Shown here: positions 43,939 to 53,219 of the stretch, piece after piece
How the letters are laid out: every line of letters starts with the position of its first letter
Position numbering within the stretch: position 1 is the stretch's first letter
Source of the DNA: Mageeibacillus sp. UBA5734
Lineage (GTDB): Bacteria > Bacillota > Clostridia > Saccharofermentanales > UBA5734
Assembly (NCBI GenBank): GCA_002419365.1
Contig: DIGA01000117.1
Location: forward strand, 6,573 to 70,572
Length of the DNA: 64,000 nt
Direction: 5' to 3'
Program-made: the position numbers and the translations under genes
Notes under the pieces: model-generated
Told to the model about the DNA's origin: nothing
Seen by the model: only the letters and a program-made list of their open reading frames with translations
Database searches by the model: none

Positions 43939-45513
43939 TCATTTGGCGAATTCGGTGACTCGGGACTCACGGATGATGTGGACTTTGATTTGTCCCGGAT
44001 AATCCAGTTCTTCTTCGATCTTTTTGCAGATCTCCCTGGCTTTGAGGATCATCTCATCGTCCTTGACATTTTCCGGGCTGACCAGGACACGAACTTCGCG
44101 GCCTGCCTGGATGGCAAAAGACTTTTCGACTCCGGCAAAGGAGTTGGCAATCTCTTCCAGCTTCTGGATCCGCTTGACATAATTCTCGAGATTTTCACGT
44201 CGGGCACCCGGACGGGCGGCCGAGATGGCATCAGCTGCAGCAACCAGCACCGAGATCATCGAGTCAGGTTCTACCTCACCATGATGCGACAGGATCGCAT
44301 TGATGACTTCTGGCCCTTCTTTGTACTTGCGGGCTATTTCTGCCCCGAGCGTGATGTGTGAGCCTTCCATTTCGAAATCAGCCGCTTTGCCGATGTCATG
44401 GAGCAAACCGGCCCGCTTGGCCATCATGACATCCAGACCAAGCTCAGCTGCCATCATGCCCGCCATCCAGCAGACCTCGACGGCATGCTGGAGAACATTC
44501 TGGCCATAGCTGGTGCGATAGCGCAGACGGCCGAGCAATTTGATGATTTCCGGATGGATTCCGATCATGCCCGTTTCAAAGACAGCTCGTTCACCTTCTG
44601 CCTTGATGGTGGCATCCACTTCTTTACGGGCTTTGTCGACCATCTCTTCAATCCTGGCTGGATGAATACGGCCGTCGACGATCAGTTTTTCCAGAGCGAT
44701 CCTGGCAATTTCGCGCCGGATCGGGTCGAAACTGGACAAAATGACAGCTTCCGGCGTGTCATCAATGATCAGGTCGACACCTGTCATGGTTTCGATGGCC
44801 CGGATATTACGGCCTTCACGACCAATGATGCGGCCTTTCATTTCGTCACTGGGCAGAGCAACAACAGAAACGGTTGACTCTGACACATAATCAGCAGCAT
44901 AGCGCTGGATTGACGTGACGATGATCTCCTTGGCCTTGCGGTCGGCTTCTTCCTTGGCGGCTTCTTCCATCTGCCTCAACATGACAGCCATGTCATGGCG
45001 GTAGGCATTACGGGCCTCATCAAGGACCAGATTGCGGGCATCATCAACCGACAAGCCAGAAATGCGTTCGAGTTCGATGATCTTCTGACGCTCAATCTCG
45101 CGCGCTTTCTCTTCGAGGGCCAGGACATCACTGACACGGTTGTCGAGTGCTTCTTCCTTTTGCTCAAGCGTTTCAATTTTGCGGTCCAGTGCCTCTTCCT
45201 TCTGGTCAAGGCGGCTGCGCTCACGCTGGAGTTCGGCTTTCTTCTCCCGCACATCTTTTTCAAATTCGAGACGAGCTTTGTGGATTTCTTCCTTCGCTTG
45301 AAGGAGGAGCTCCCTTTTCCTGTTTTCACCGGCCTTCTGGGCTTCGCCGAGCAGTTTAGCGGCCTCGGTTTCTGCTTGTTCAGCAGCAGATTTCAAGGCA
45401 GTCGATTGCTTGGAAAATCCCAGGCGATAGTACGCTATTGTCACAACGGCAGCCAGAATGGCGCCGGTGAACAAGCCGATGACTAAATTAATTAGCCAAT
45501 TAATGGCAATCAC
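43939..45513 (-). CDS. rny: Ribonuclease Y
   Basis: Membrane-anchored endoribonuclease that starts mRNA decay. The 524 residues have an N-terminal TM helix (about 8-29), a long coiled-coil rich in Glu/Lys (about 40-190), the KH domain ([22 protein letters not shown], near 219), and the HD domain with [10 protein letters not shown] and [10 protein letters not shown] (near 370). Start: GTG at 45513 has GGAG directly before it, leaving no spacing; ATT three codons later lies 8 bases from a perfect GGAGGTGAT, so a rare ATT start is possible. Confidence 0.95.
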   Translation of the reverse strand: MIAINWLINLVIGLFTGAILAAVVTIAYYRLGFSKQSTALKSAAEQAETEAAKLLGEAQKAGENRKRELLLQAKEEIHKARLEFEKDVREKKAELQRERSRLDQKEEALDRKIETLEQKEEALDNRVSDVLALEEKAREIERQKIIELERISGLSVDDARNLVLDEARNAYRHDMAVMLRQMEEAAKEEADRKAKEIIVTSIQRYAADYVSESTVSVVALPSDEMKGRIIGREGRNIRAIETMTGVDLIIDDTPEAVILSSFDPIRREIARIALEKLIVDGRIHPARIEEMVDKARKEVDATIKAEGERAVFETGMIGIHPEIIKLLGRLRYRTSYGQNVLQHAVEVCWMAGMMAAELGLDVMMAKRAGLLHDIGKAADFEMEGSHITLGAEIARKYKEGPEVINAILSHHGEVEPDSMISVLVAAADAISAARPGARRENLENYVKRIQKLEEIANSFAGVEKSFAIQAGREVRVLVSPENVKDDEMILKAREICKKIEEELDYPGQIKVHIIRESRVTEFAK

Positions 45514-45577
45514 CTCCAGTATTTATTTTTCAAGTTTCAATTATGGTTGACGCAAATGCGAAATAAGCATCGAAATC

Positions 45578-45607
45578 ATTCTATTAAAAACGAACGAATG
45601 TTGTCAA
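45578..45607 (-). promoter_or_regulatory. rny promoter
   Basis: TTGACA (45607-45602), 18 bases, TAGAAT (45583-45578) on the minus strand. The leader to the start codon is about 55-65 nt. Confidence 0.75.
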
Positions 45608-45620
45608 TAAAAACAGCTCC

Positions 45621-46046
45621 TTATTCCGGGACGGTAAATTTTTCGTGAAGAATGCCATCGACCCTCACAACAGGACCTTTGCTGCAGCGATGCAGGCAGG
45701 AGCAAGTCCTGATTTTCATGGGTCTAGGGGCCAGACTGTGGGATGGATGAGTTGCAAGATGCTCCAGTTGAGTGAGGATGTCCCTGGCGCCTTTGGCCAA
45801 GCACGCTTTGCCGAAGCAGATTTCATAGCGGACTGGCTTTGCAACGGTATCAGGCTGGCCTGACGACAGCTGGTCATGATCACCTTTTGCAAGTTGAAAC
45901 TGGACCAGTCGCAGGGCCACTGGTGGTGTAACCTGGTGTGCACGGGCAATATCACGGATGGCGGCATAGGCTGCATGGTGCTCGCCCGTATCCAGTTCCA
46001 GTTCAGACAGTGCCTGCAGGACAGCCCTTTTCTTCTTCTCTTCCAT
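45621..46046 (-). CDS. Thioredoxin-like [2Fe-2S] ferredoxin (NuoE-type)
   Basis: 141 residues. The N-terminal half looks helical (NuoE-like). The second half carries cluster ligands ICFGKAC (near 76-82) and CSCLHRCSKGPVVRVDG (near 114-130), as in NuoE and related ferredoxin domains. It is not next to other Nuo or hydrogenase genes, so its electron partner is unknown. AAAGGAG lies 6-7 bases before the ATG. It is divergent from the pseudouridine synthase. Confidence 0.85.
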   Translation of the reverse strand: MEEKKKRAVLQALSELELDTGEHHAAYAAIRDIARAHQVTPPVALRLVQFQLAKGDHDQLSSGQPDTVAKPVRYEICFGKACLAKGARDILTQLEHLATHPSHSLAPRPMKIRTCSCLHRCSKGPVVRVDGILHEKFTVPE

Positions 46047-46065
46047 CCCCTGCTCCTTTGCTTGC

Positions 46066-46093
46066 TTGTGATCCGGACCAGATCGACTATAAT
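46066..46093 (+). promoter_or_regulatory. Promoter of the plus-strand pseudouridine synthase
   Basis: TTGTGA (46066-46071), 16 bases, TATAAT (46088-46093), about 30 bases before the TTG start. Confidence 0.55.
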
Positions 46094-46123
46094 GCTCTTA
46101 TTTGAGTATAGGAGAAAACACGA

Positions 46124-47002
46124 TTGGAAATCGTCTACCTTGTTACCGACGCCGATCATGGTCTGCGTGCCGTGGATGTCCTCGTCATGAGGACAGGCAT
46201 GTCCCGCCTGATGAGCAAGCGGATCAGGCTGTATGGTGAATTGCTGAACAATGGCCGCCCCTGGCGCATGATTGATCCAGTTGAACGAGGTGATCAACTG
46301 GTTGCCCGGACTGCGGGTCATTCCGGACAACCCAGTTCACTCCGGCAACCGGCCGGAATCGATTTCATCTACCAGGATGACTGGCTGGTGATCCTGAACA
46401 AGCCTGCAGGTATTGTGGTCCATCCCACCTACCGGCATGAAACCGGAACCTTGACCGATCTTTTATCTGAACAGCCTCTGCATCCCGTGTCACGGCTTGA
46501 CCGGGACACATCCGGCCTGGTGATGATTGCCAGAAATGGCCACGCCCATTATGTGGTCATGCAGCAGCCGATGAAAAAGACCTACCTGGCCCTGGTCCAT
46601 GGCCGGATGCCTGAACGCCAGGGCTTGATTGACGCCCCCATCAGCAGGGATCCGGACAGCATCATCAAAAGACGTGTCGACCCGTCCGGGGCAGTTGCCC
46701 GGACGCTCTACCGGGAAGTGCACTATTTTCCGGCTGCAGCAGTTTCGACCGTGGAATTTGAACTTCTGACCGGACGGACGCACCAGATCCGGGTTCACAG
46801 CCAGTTCGCAGGCAATCCTCTGGTCGGTGAGACGCTGTACGGCCATTCAGGAGAAGATCAGACTGACCTCGATCGTCAGCTTGGTCGCCAGGCCCTGCAT
46901 GCCAGAAGCCTTGGTTTCATCCATCCTCAGACGAAAGAGCCGGTCCTGGTCCATGCACCCTTGCCATCTGACCTGCGCCAGATTCTGCACCAGCTGTCTT
47001 GA
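46124..47002 (+). CDS. RluA/RluD-family pseudouridine synthase
   Basis: 292 residues. The start is TTG (46124) with TAGGAG about 9-10 bases upstream. The S4-like N-terminus (GMSRLMSKRIRLYGELLNNGRP, near 25-46) is short. NKPAGIVVHPTYRH is near 91. The catalytic motif reads SRLDRDTSGL (usual HRLDRDTSG, with the Asp kept) near 122. FELLTGRTHQIRVHSQFAGNPLVG lies near 208. The 3' end overlaps the converging recN by 86 nt. Confidence 0.9.
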   Translation: MEIVYLVTDADHGLRAVDVLVMRTGMSRLMSKRIRLYGELLNNGRPWRMIDPVERGDQLVARTAGHSGQPSSLRQPAGIDFIYQDDWLVILNKPAGIVVHPTYRHETGTLTDLLSEQPLHPVSRLDRDTSGLVMIARNGHAHYVVMQQPMKKTYLALVHGRMPERQGLIDAPISRDPDSIIKRRVDPSGAVARTLYREVHYFPAAAVSTVEFELLTGRTHQIRVHSQFAGNPLVGETLYGHSGEDQTDLDRQLGRQALHARSLGFIHPQTKEPVLVHAPLPSDLRQILHQLS

Positions 47003-48692
47003 AAACCCGGGCTGCATCCAGCAAATGGTCGGCCAGCTGACGAGCCTTGTCATCCCCACTGCCACCGGAAAGCAACCGCATCAGTTCCGTGCTCCGCTCT
47101 TCTTCTGACAGGGTGCTGAGTGTCGTCACCGTCTGGTCTTCCCCGAATGTTTTCTGGATCAGAACATGCTGGTCAGCCATGGCAGCAATCTGGGCCATGT
47201 GTGTGATGCAAAAGACCTGGTGATGACGGGAAATCTGGTGTAGCTTTTCTGCGACGCGGGAAGCTGTCACGCCACTGATCCCTGTGTCGATTTCATCAAA
47301 AATCAGGACGGGCGTTTCATCGGCCTGGGCCAGGATGGTCTTGATCGCCAAAAGCACCCGGGATGCTTCCCCACCGGAGGCAATCCGGGCCAAAGGTTTC
47401 AAGGGCTCACCCGGATTGGCAGAAATCAAAAACGAAACCTTGTCCAACCCGTGACGGGGGATTGGGCCTTCCTGATACTCAACAGGGTCCACCTGCACCG
47501 CAAACTGGACCCCCTTCATGCCCAGGTCCTGCAACTGGCTGGCTATCTGTTCCTCCATCAACCGGGCAAAACGCGAACGGATGTCATGGATTTTACCAGC
47601 TCTGGCTTTCAAGATTTCGATGCCCTTATCCCTTTGCTGGGTGAGCCGGGCAAACAACGTTTCGCTGTCAGACAATCGTTCATGACGATTCCTGGCCTTT
47701 TCCAGGAACTCCAGGACCCGTTCCAAGTTGCCACCGTATTTCTTTTTCAACCGGTACAACAGGTCCAGCCGATCGTCAATCTGCTGGAGTTCGCCTGGAT
47801 CGCCTTCATCCTCGAGCACCAGGTCCTGTAGCTGCTCAATCGCCAGCTGCATGGCTTCCTGAGCTTCCAGCAGCGTATCCTTGACCGCAGCAGCCTGCTT
47901 GCTGGATCTGGTGGCCGGCTCAAGAACTTGCTGGATGCGCGTCAGCCGGCTGGACAGGGACTGATCCTCCAGGCCACTGAGCTCCATCAGAGCCTGCGAT
48001 GCCGACTGCAGGATCTTTTCCCGGTTGGCCAGCAATTTGTGCCGTTCTGCCAAAAGGGCTTCCTCACCCGGCTGTATCTGGGCCGATTCGATTTCCTGGA
48101 TCTGGTAAGCCAGCAGATCCAGTTCACGGGCGCGCTGGGCTGGATCTTGGCCTAGGTCCTGCATCTGGTCCTTGATTTCCTGGATTTTGCTGGCTGCAGC
48201 CTGATAGAGGCCCATAGGCCCGGCCAATTCCTGGCCGGCAAAACGGTCCAGGAGACGTCGGTGATTCTGGGTGTCGAAAATTCCTTGCTGGTCGTTTTGC
48301 CCATGGATATCGATCAGACACGCAAACAACGTACGCAAGCTGCTGATGGGCACGAGCCGGCCATTGACCCGGCAGGTCGATTTTCCAGCTGTGCTGATCT
48401 CCCGCGACAGGATCAGTTCGGGATCTTCTTCTGCCGCCAGGCCAAGCTGATCTTTGAGGTCTTCTGGCAGCCGATCCCAGACATCTTCGAAAACAGCCTC
48501 GACACGCAGCCGGGATGCCGTGCGGCGCACGTAATCCCGGCCGATGCGCTCACCGGACAGCGCGCTGATTGCATCGATCAGGATCGATTTGCCTGCGCCA
48601 GTTTCACCAGAAATGACAAACAGCCCTGAACCTGGTGTAAGAACAGCCTGGTCAATCAGAGCAAAATCGCGAATTTCAACACGATGGAGCAT
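46917..48692 (-). CDS. recN: DNA repair ATPase RecN
   Basis: SMC-like double-strand break repair protein. The 591 residues show GETGAGKSILIDAIS (near 30), coiled coils through the middle, a second Walker-like signature RIASGGEASRVLLAIK and IFDEIDTGISG (near 465). The C-terminus extends about 30 residues beyond the family end, through bases that also encode the end of the pseudouridine synthase on the other strand. It is last in nadK-argR-recN, a conserved firmicute order. Confidence 0.95.
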   Translation of the reverse strand: MLHRVEIRDFALIDQAVLTPGSGLFVISGETGAGKSILIDAISALSGERIGRDYVRRTASRLRVEAVFEDVWDRLPEDLKDQLGLAAEEDPELILSREISTAGKSTCRVNGRLVPISSLRTLFACLIDIHGQNDQQGIFDTQNHRRLLDRFAGQELAGPMGLYQAAASKIQEIKDQMQDLGQDPAQRARELDLLAYQIQEIESAQIQPGEEALLAERHKLLANREKILQSASQALMELSGLEDQSLSSRLTRIQQVLEPATRSSKQAAAVKDTLLEAQEAMQLAIEQLQDLVLEDEGDPGELQQIDDRLDLLYRLKKKYGGNLERVLEFLEKARNRHERLSDSETLFARLTQQRDKGIEILKARAGKIHDIRSRFARLMEEQIASQLQDLGMKGVQFAVQVDPVEYQEGPIPRHGLDKVSFLISANPGEPLKPLARIASGGEASRVLLAIKTILAQADETPVLIFDEIDTGISGVTASRVAEKLHQISRHHQVFCITHMAQIAAMADQHVLIQKTFGEDQTVTTLSTLSEEERSTELMRLLSGGSGDDKARQLADHLLDAARVFKTAGAESGAGQMARVHGPGPALSSEDG

Positions 48693-48703
48693 GGCACTGT
48701 CTC

Positions 48704-49195
48704 CTAGCCTTCAGACGGCTGGGTGGTTCCGAAACCAGGTGCGATCAGCCGGGATAGGACCTCTGCCATCTGCTGGGCCTGTTCGGATGACCGGGTTGCG
48801 ATAAAAACAGTATCATCACCAGCCAGAGTTCCGACCAGGTCAGACAGTCGCATGGAATCCAGTGCTGAAGCACAGGCCTGGGCCATGCCGGGCATGGTCT
48901 TGATCACAATCAGGTTCATCGCCAGATCCACCGAAAGGACTGATTCTGCATAGATTTTCATCAAGCGCCCGGAGATCGATTCGCCTGTGCGCTGCATGGA
49001 GACGTACTTCTGGGTCCCGGTCCCGGTCATGACCTTGACGATCCCCAGCTCTTTGATGTCGCGCGATACGGTAGCCTGGGTGACATCCATGCCGCTCGAG
49101 CGCATGGCCAGGACCAGCTCATCCTGCGTAGAGAGATCCTTGTCCCGGATCAGCTGCAAGAGCCGGGCCTGTCGTTCAATTTTATCTGTCCTCAT
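48704..49195 (-). CDS. argR: Arginine repressor ArgR
   Basis: Hexameric arginine-sensing regulator. The 163 residues hold an N-terminal winged HTH (VTQATVSRDIKELGIVKV, near 38-55) and the arginine-binding C-terminal GTLAGDDTVFIATRS (near 121-135). It overlaps nadK by four bases (ATGA). The spacing to recN is 11 bases. Confidence 0.95.
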   Translation of the reverse strand: MRTDKIERQARLLQLIRDKDLSTQDELVLAMRSSGMDVTQATVSRDIKELGIVKVMTGTGTQKYVSMQRTGESISGRLMKIYAESVLSVDLAMNLIVIKTMPGMAQACASALDSMRLSDLVGTLAGDDTVFIATRSSEQAQQMAEVLSRLIAPGFGTTQPSEG

Positions 49196-50052
49196 CGAGT
49201 CTTTCCCCGCAAGTGGATTTTGCCCGGCAAATCAGCAAAGAAGTGGTCCGGGCTGAGACGGATCAATTGCAGCGTCCGGTCTGCCTTGCGCACCACGACG
49301 CGATCGCCGCTGTTGAGGCAGATCTCCCTGCGGCCATCAATTGCCAGCAAAGCCTGGTAAGGATAGTCCACAATTTCGATCACAACTTCACTGGTAGATG
49401 ACGTCAAATAACTCCGGTTGTGCAGCGTGTGCGGGCAGACTGGCGTGATCAGCAGCAACTCCAGCCGTGGATGGACAATCGGTCCGCCCGCTGACAGGGA
49501 GTAGGCTGTCGAACCAGTTGGCGTTGACAAGATCATGCCGTCACCGGGGATGCGTTCCAGAAAGACACCATCGATGGTCAGATCCAGTGTCAGGATGCGC
49601 GATTTGCCACCTCGAGAAATCACCGCATCATTCATGGACAGTCCAGATTCAACCAGTTGTCCCTTGGCATCGTGGACGCTGACTGACAACATCATCCTGC
49701 GATCGATGTAATAATCACCAGATATCAGACGCTCGACCGCTTCTTCGAGATTTTCCGGCCGGATTTCCTGCAGGAATCCAACACTGCCGAGATTGACCCC
49801 AATGATGGGAATGTCCTGGCAGCCAGGCAGATGGACTGCGCTGAGAAAGGTGCCATCTCCACCCAGAACCATGATCAGGTCGCTGGTTTCATAGCTGGCA
49901 ATATCTACGCCATCAATATCGGAAAATTTCTGTCCCAGGCATTGCTCGTCCACAACAGGTATCCCACCCTGGCGGACAATCAGCCTGGTCAGTTCGCGCG
50001 AGAGCAGGCAGTCTTTGTCTTTGTCTTGATTGGTATAGATCCCGATGCGCAT
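49192..50052 (-). CDS. nadK: NAD kinase
   Basis: ATP-dependent NAD+ phosphorylation to NADP+. The 286 residues carry VLGGDGTFLSAV (near 63-74), NDAVISRG (NE/D motif), PTGSTAYSLSAGGPIV (near 161). ATG 50052 follows AAAGGGAGG; the in-frame ATG at 50103 has no support. Confidence 0.95.
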   Translation of the reverse strand: MRIGIYTNQDKDKDCLLSRELTRLIVRQGGIPVVDEQCLGQKFSDIDGVDIASYETSDLIMVLGGDGTFLSAVHLPGCQDIPIIGVNLGSVGFLQEIRPENLEEAVERLISGDYYIDRRMMLSVSVHDAKGQLVESGLSMNDAVISRGGKSRILTLDLTIDGVFLERIPGDGMILSTPTGSTAYSLSAGGPIVHPRLELLLITPVCPHTLHNRSYLTSSTSEVVIEIVDYPYQALLAIDGRREICLNSGDRVVVRKADRTLQLIRLSPDHFFADLPGKIHLRGKTR

Positions 50053-50091
50053 GATGCCTCCCTTTGCAAGTCCATCGTGTGTCTTTGTTTC

Positions 50092-50120
50092 ATCATAGCG
50101 CAAGTACGAAAAAAGGTCAC
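50092..50120 (-). promoter_or_regulatory. Promoter for nadK-argR-recN
   Basis: GTGACC (50120-50115), 17 bases, TATGAT (50097-50092) on the minus strand. The start would lie about 35 bases before the nadK ATG. Confidence 0.5.
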
Positions 50121-50181
50121 CGCAAATCGTGCGTCAAAAAGCGACAGCATGCGACAAAAACCACGCTTGGATAGCCTGGAA

Positions 50182-52062
50182 TCACACCCGGACGGAACGG
50201 CTGACGAGCATTTTTGCCTGTATGGCCAGGCTCATGGCATCGAGGCCCTGGTCGGAGAGCAACTGGCTGCGCCGTCCCTGGTGCAAGGGCTCGTCACGAA
50301 TCGCAGACAGGTGGAACTGGCAGTCCGGGATAGCCTGGATGACTTCGGGCAGGATCATCTGGCCGAGCGAACCTGCACAGACCGTTTCTTCGGCGACGAG
50401 GAGGGTGTGCGTTTTTTGCAGCGATACAATCAGATTCCCGTAATCAAACGGCTTGGCCCGCTGGATCGAAAGAACATCACATTCGATGCCATCCTGTGCA
50501 AGCAGTCTGGCTGCTTCCAGTGCCTCTGGAAGCAAGGTGCCGACAACTGCCAGGGTGCAGTCGCTTCCTCTGCGGACCGTCTGGATGTTGAAATCCGTGG
50601 GATCAAAGGTAGCCATGACTGTAACGGCAGCCCCTCTTGGATACCGGACCGCTGTCGGATGGTTGTTTGTCAAAGCCCGGTCCAAGGCCCGCTCCAAGGC
50701 GCGGCCATCTGCCGGGCAGAGAATCTCGATCGCCGGCAAGGTCAAGAGCAGATTCAGGTCGTAGATCCCCTGGTGGGTCTCGCCATCTTCACCTACAATG
50801 CCAGCCCTGTCAATCGCCAGGACAACTGGAAGATTCTGCAGGCAGATATCATGCAACAATTGATCATATGCCCGTTGCAGGAAGGTCGAATACAGGGCCA
50901 GGACAGGCCTCGCGCCACCGGCTGCCAGACCAGCTGCCAGGGTGGCGGCATGTTGTTCTGCAATACCAACATCATAAAAGCGATGTGGCAGGGTCTCGGC
51001 AAAAGACTTCAGTCCTGTGCCGCTGGCCATGGCAGCTGAAATGGCACAGATTTTCGGATTTTCCCTGGCCCTGGCCAGCAACGCCTGGCCAAAGATGTCG
51101 GAATAGGTCAGGCAGTCTGGCTGGCCGACCGGACAGACGCCCAGTTCAACTTCAAAAGGTGCCACGCCATGATAGATGTCAGGGGCACTTTCTGCAAACG
51201 TGTAGCCGCGACCCTTCTGGGTGATCACATGAAGCACGACTGGACCATCCACCTCGTCGATATTGGCGAGATGGCGCTGCAAAGCCTTAAGATCGTGGCC
51301 GTCAATCGGTCCGTAATAGCGAAAGCCCAGTTGTTCAAAAAAGACGCCGGACCGTCTCAGGACCAGGCGGTCCATTTTCTTGACCTGCTGCAGGAACTGC
51401 AGCAGTCTGGGACCGACCAGTGGAATCTTGCTGATGAGTGTTTCCAATGCGGTTTTCAGATGAATGTAGCGCCGTGAAATCCTCAGGTTCTCCAGATGGC
51501 GGGCCAGGCCACCGACGTTTTTGCCGATCGACATCTGGTTGTCATTGATGATCACGACCAGGCGCGCTCCAGACATGCCAGCATCGTTGAGCGCTTCAAA
51601 AGCCATGCCACCCGTCAGGGCGCCATCCCCGATCAGGGCAATCACCCGCCCAGGTTCGTGATTGTTGGCCATGGCTCTGACCATGCCGAGTGCAGCTGAA
51701 ATGGACGTGCTGCTATGGCCTGTGTCAAAAAAATCATAGGGACTTTCCGAGCGTTTGGGGAAACCTGACAGACCTGACTTCTGGCGCAGGGTATCAAACT
51801 GGTTCGCACGTCCAGTCAGGATTTTCCAGGCGTAGCTTTGGTGTCCGACATCAAACACGATCCGGTCCTTGCGGAAATCGTAAACGGCAAGCAAGGCGAT
51901 CGTCAGTTCGATGACACCCAGATTCGATGCCAGATGGCCGCCAGTCGTTGAAACCTGGCTGATGATCATCTCACGCAATTCACTGGCCAGCTCTCTTTGT
52001 TCAGCCAGGGAAAGCTGCTGGATTGCTTCAGGTGAATACAGGTTTTTTAGAATCTGTCCCAT
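50182..52062 (-). CDS. dxs: 1-deoxy-D-xylulose-5-phosphate synthase
   Basis: Thiamine-diphosphate enzyme that starts the MEP isoprenoid pathway. The 626 residues show HLASNLGVIELT (near 43), VFDVGHQSYAWKILTGR, the ThDP motif GDGALTGGMAFEALNDAG (near 148-165) and DVGIAEQHAATLAAGLA (near 362) with catalytic Glu. ATG 52062 is one base after the ispA stop; an in-frame start at 52215 is inside ispA. Confidence 0.96.
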   Translation of the reverse strand: MGQILKNLYSPEAIQQLSLAEQRELASELREMIISQVSTTGGHLASNLGVIELTIALLAVYDFRKDRIVFDVGHQSYAWKILTGRANQFDTLRQKSGLSGFPKRSESPYDFFDTGHSSTSISAALGMVRAMANNHEPGRVIALIGDGALTGGMAFEALNDAGMSGARLVVIINDNQMSIGKNVGGLARHLENLRISRRYIHLKTALETLISKIPLVGPRLLQFLQQVKKMDRLVLRRSGVFFEQLGFRYYGPIDGHDLKALQRHLANIDEVDGPVVLHVITQKGRGYTFAESAPDIYHGVAPFEVELGVCPVGQPDCLTYSDIFGQALLARARENPKICAISAAMASGTGLKSFAETLPHRFYDVGIAEQHAATLAAGLAAGGARPVLALYSTFLQRAYDQLLHDICLQNLPVVLAIDRAGIVGEDGETHQGIYDLNLLLTLPAIEILCPADGRALERALDRALTNNHPTAVRYPRGAAVTVMATFDPTDFNIQTVRRGSDCTLAVVGTLLPEALEAARLLAQDGIECDVLSIQRAKPFDYGNLIVSLQKTHTLLVAEETVCAGSLGQMILPEVIQAIPDCQFHLSAIRDEPLHQGRRSQLLSDQGLDAMSLAIQAKMLVSRSVRV

Positions 52063-52063
52063 G

Positions 52064-52954
52064 TCAGTGATCCCGTTGCAGCAGGAAATCAGCCAGCTCC
52101 TGCAAAAATGTCGTGTTATAGCCACATCCCGTTGCCGCCTGAAGAGCAGCCTTGGCCTTGAGGGTTGCTTCTTTGAGTTTGTCTTGCGCCTTTTCAAGTC
52201 CATACAGGGTGACATAGGTCGATTTCTGGTCTCTCTGGTCTTTGCCAGTTGACTTGCCCAGCTTTTTTTCCGTCGCAGTCACATCCAGGATGTCATCCTG
52301 GATCTGGAAGGCCAGGCCGAGATTTTCCGCATATGCTTTGAAATGAGCAGTCACCTCCGCTGATACGCCTGCCAGGGCACAAGCGGCCAGGACCGGAGCC
52401 AGGATCAGCTGGCCAGTCTTGAGGCTATGAAGTCGCACCAGTTCATCGGGGGCTATGATCCGGCCCTCAGCCTGCAAATCCAAAGTCTGGCCGGCAATCA
52501 TGCCGGACGAACCAGCCGCCTGGGCAATGATCCGGGCAGCTTCAACCTTATTCTGGCATCCGGATGTCATGTCATCCAACATCACTTCAAATGCGCGATT
52601 CAGCAATGCATCACCAGCCAGGACAGCCAGCGCTTCACCAAATTGCTTGTGACACGTGGGCCGGCCTCGGCGCAGGTCATCATCATCCATGCAGGGCAGA
52701 TCATCATGAACCAGTGAATAAGTGTGGATCATTTCCAGGGCAGCCGAGCAGGGCAGCGCCAGCACAAGGTCCGCACCGAGACAGTCCATCGTGGCCAGGG
52801 CGAGCACGGGCCGGATGCGCTTGCCACCGGATAGCAGGCTGTAACGCGCCGCTTGAACCACATCCCCGCCCCATGCTTTTTCCTGGGCTGGAAATGCCTT
52901 TGCGAGATAAGGTTCGATTAAATCAAGATACGCTTTGTATTGCAGTTCAAACAT
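52064..52954 (-). CDS. ispA: Polyprenyl (farnesyl) diphosphate synthase
   Basis: Adds isopentenyl units to make geranyl/farnesyl diphosphate. The 296 residues have the first Asp-rich motif HDDLPCMDDDDLRRGRPT (near 80-97) and the second FQIQDDILD (near 220). The KRIRP PPi-binding segment (GGKRIRPVLA, near 44) is present. ATG 52954 overlaps the xseB stop by 8 nt; the in-frame start at 52999 is inside xseB. Confidence 0.94.
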   Translation of the reverse strand: MFELQYKAYLDLIEPYLAKAFPAQEKAWGGDVVQAARYSLLSGGKRIRPVLALATMDCLGADLVLALPCSAALEMIHTYSLVHDDLPCMDDDDLRRGRPTCHKQFGEALAVLAGDALLNRAFEVMLDDMTSGCQNKVEAARIIAQAAGSSGMIAGQTLDLQAEGRIIAPDELVRLHSLKTGQLILAPVLAACALAGVSAEVTAHFKAYAENLGLAFQIQDDILDVTATEKKLGKSTGKDQRDQKSTYVTLYGLEKAQDKLKEATLKAKAALQAATGCGYNTTFLQELADFLLQRDH

Positions 52955-53219
52955 CCTGCTCACCAAATGGTTTTTCCATGACAGTCTGGTCATCGCCAAT
53001 CAACAGCTGACTGATCTGATGTTCGATGGCAGCCAGTTTATCCGCACAGATCTTGGCCAGTCCCATGCCTTCCTGAAATAAAGTCACTGACTCATCCAGA
53101 GTCGTATCTCCACTTTCCAGGCGGCCGACAATCATCTCCAGCTTGCTGAACGCTTGTTCGTAGCTGAGTTCTGGTTGTTGCACAGCTGAAGGGGTCTTGT
53201 TCAGATTTTCCATCCTCAA
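52947..53219 (-). CDS. xseB: Exodeoxyribonuclease VII small subunit
   Basis: 90 residues with the XseB core SYEQAFSKLEMIVGRLESGDTTLDESVTLFQEG. The start TTG at 53219 overlaps the xseA stop (TTGA) with AAGGAG 6-7 bases upstream; ATG 53213 is an alternative. The long N-terminus (about 18 residues) is not in the core domain. Confidence 0.93.
   Translation of the reverse strand: MRMENLNKTPSAVQQPELSYEQAFSKLEMIVGRLESGDTTLDESVTLFQEGMGLAKICADKLAAIEHQISQLLIGDDQTVMEKPFGEQDV

Noticed and set aside
45591..45604. LexA-like box CGAACGAATGTTGT beside the rny promoter
   Set aside because: Two of the conserved bases of the right half are wrong, so it falls short of CGAAC-N4-GTTYG.
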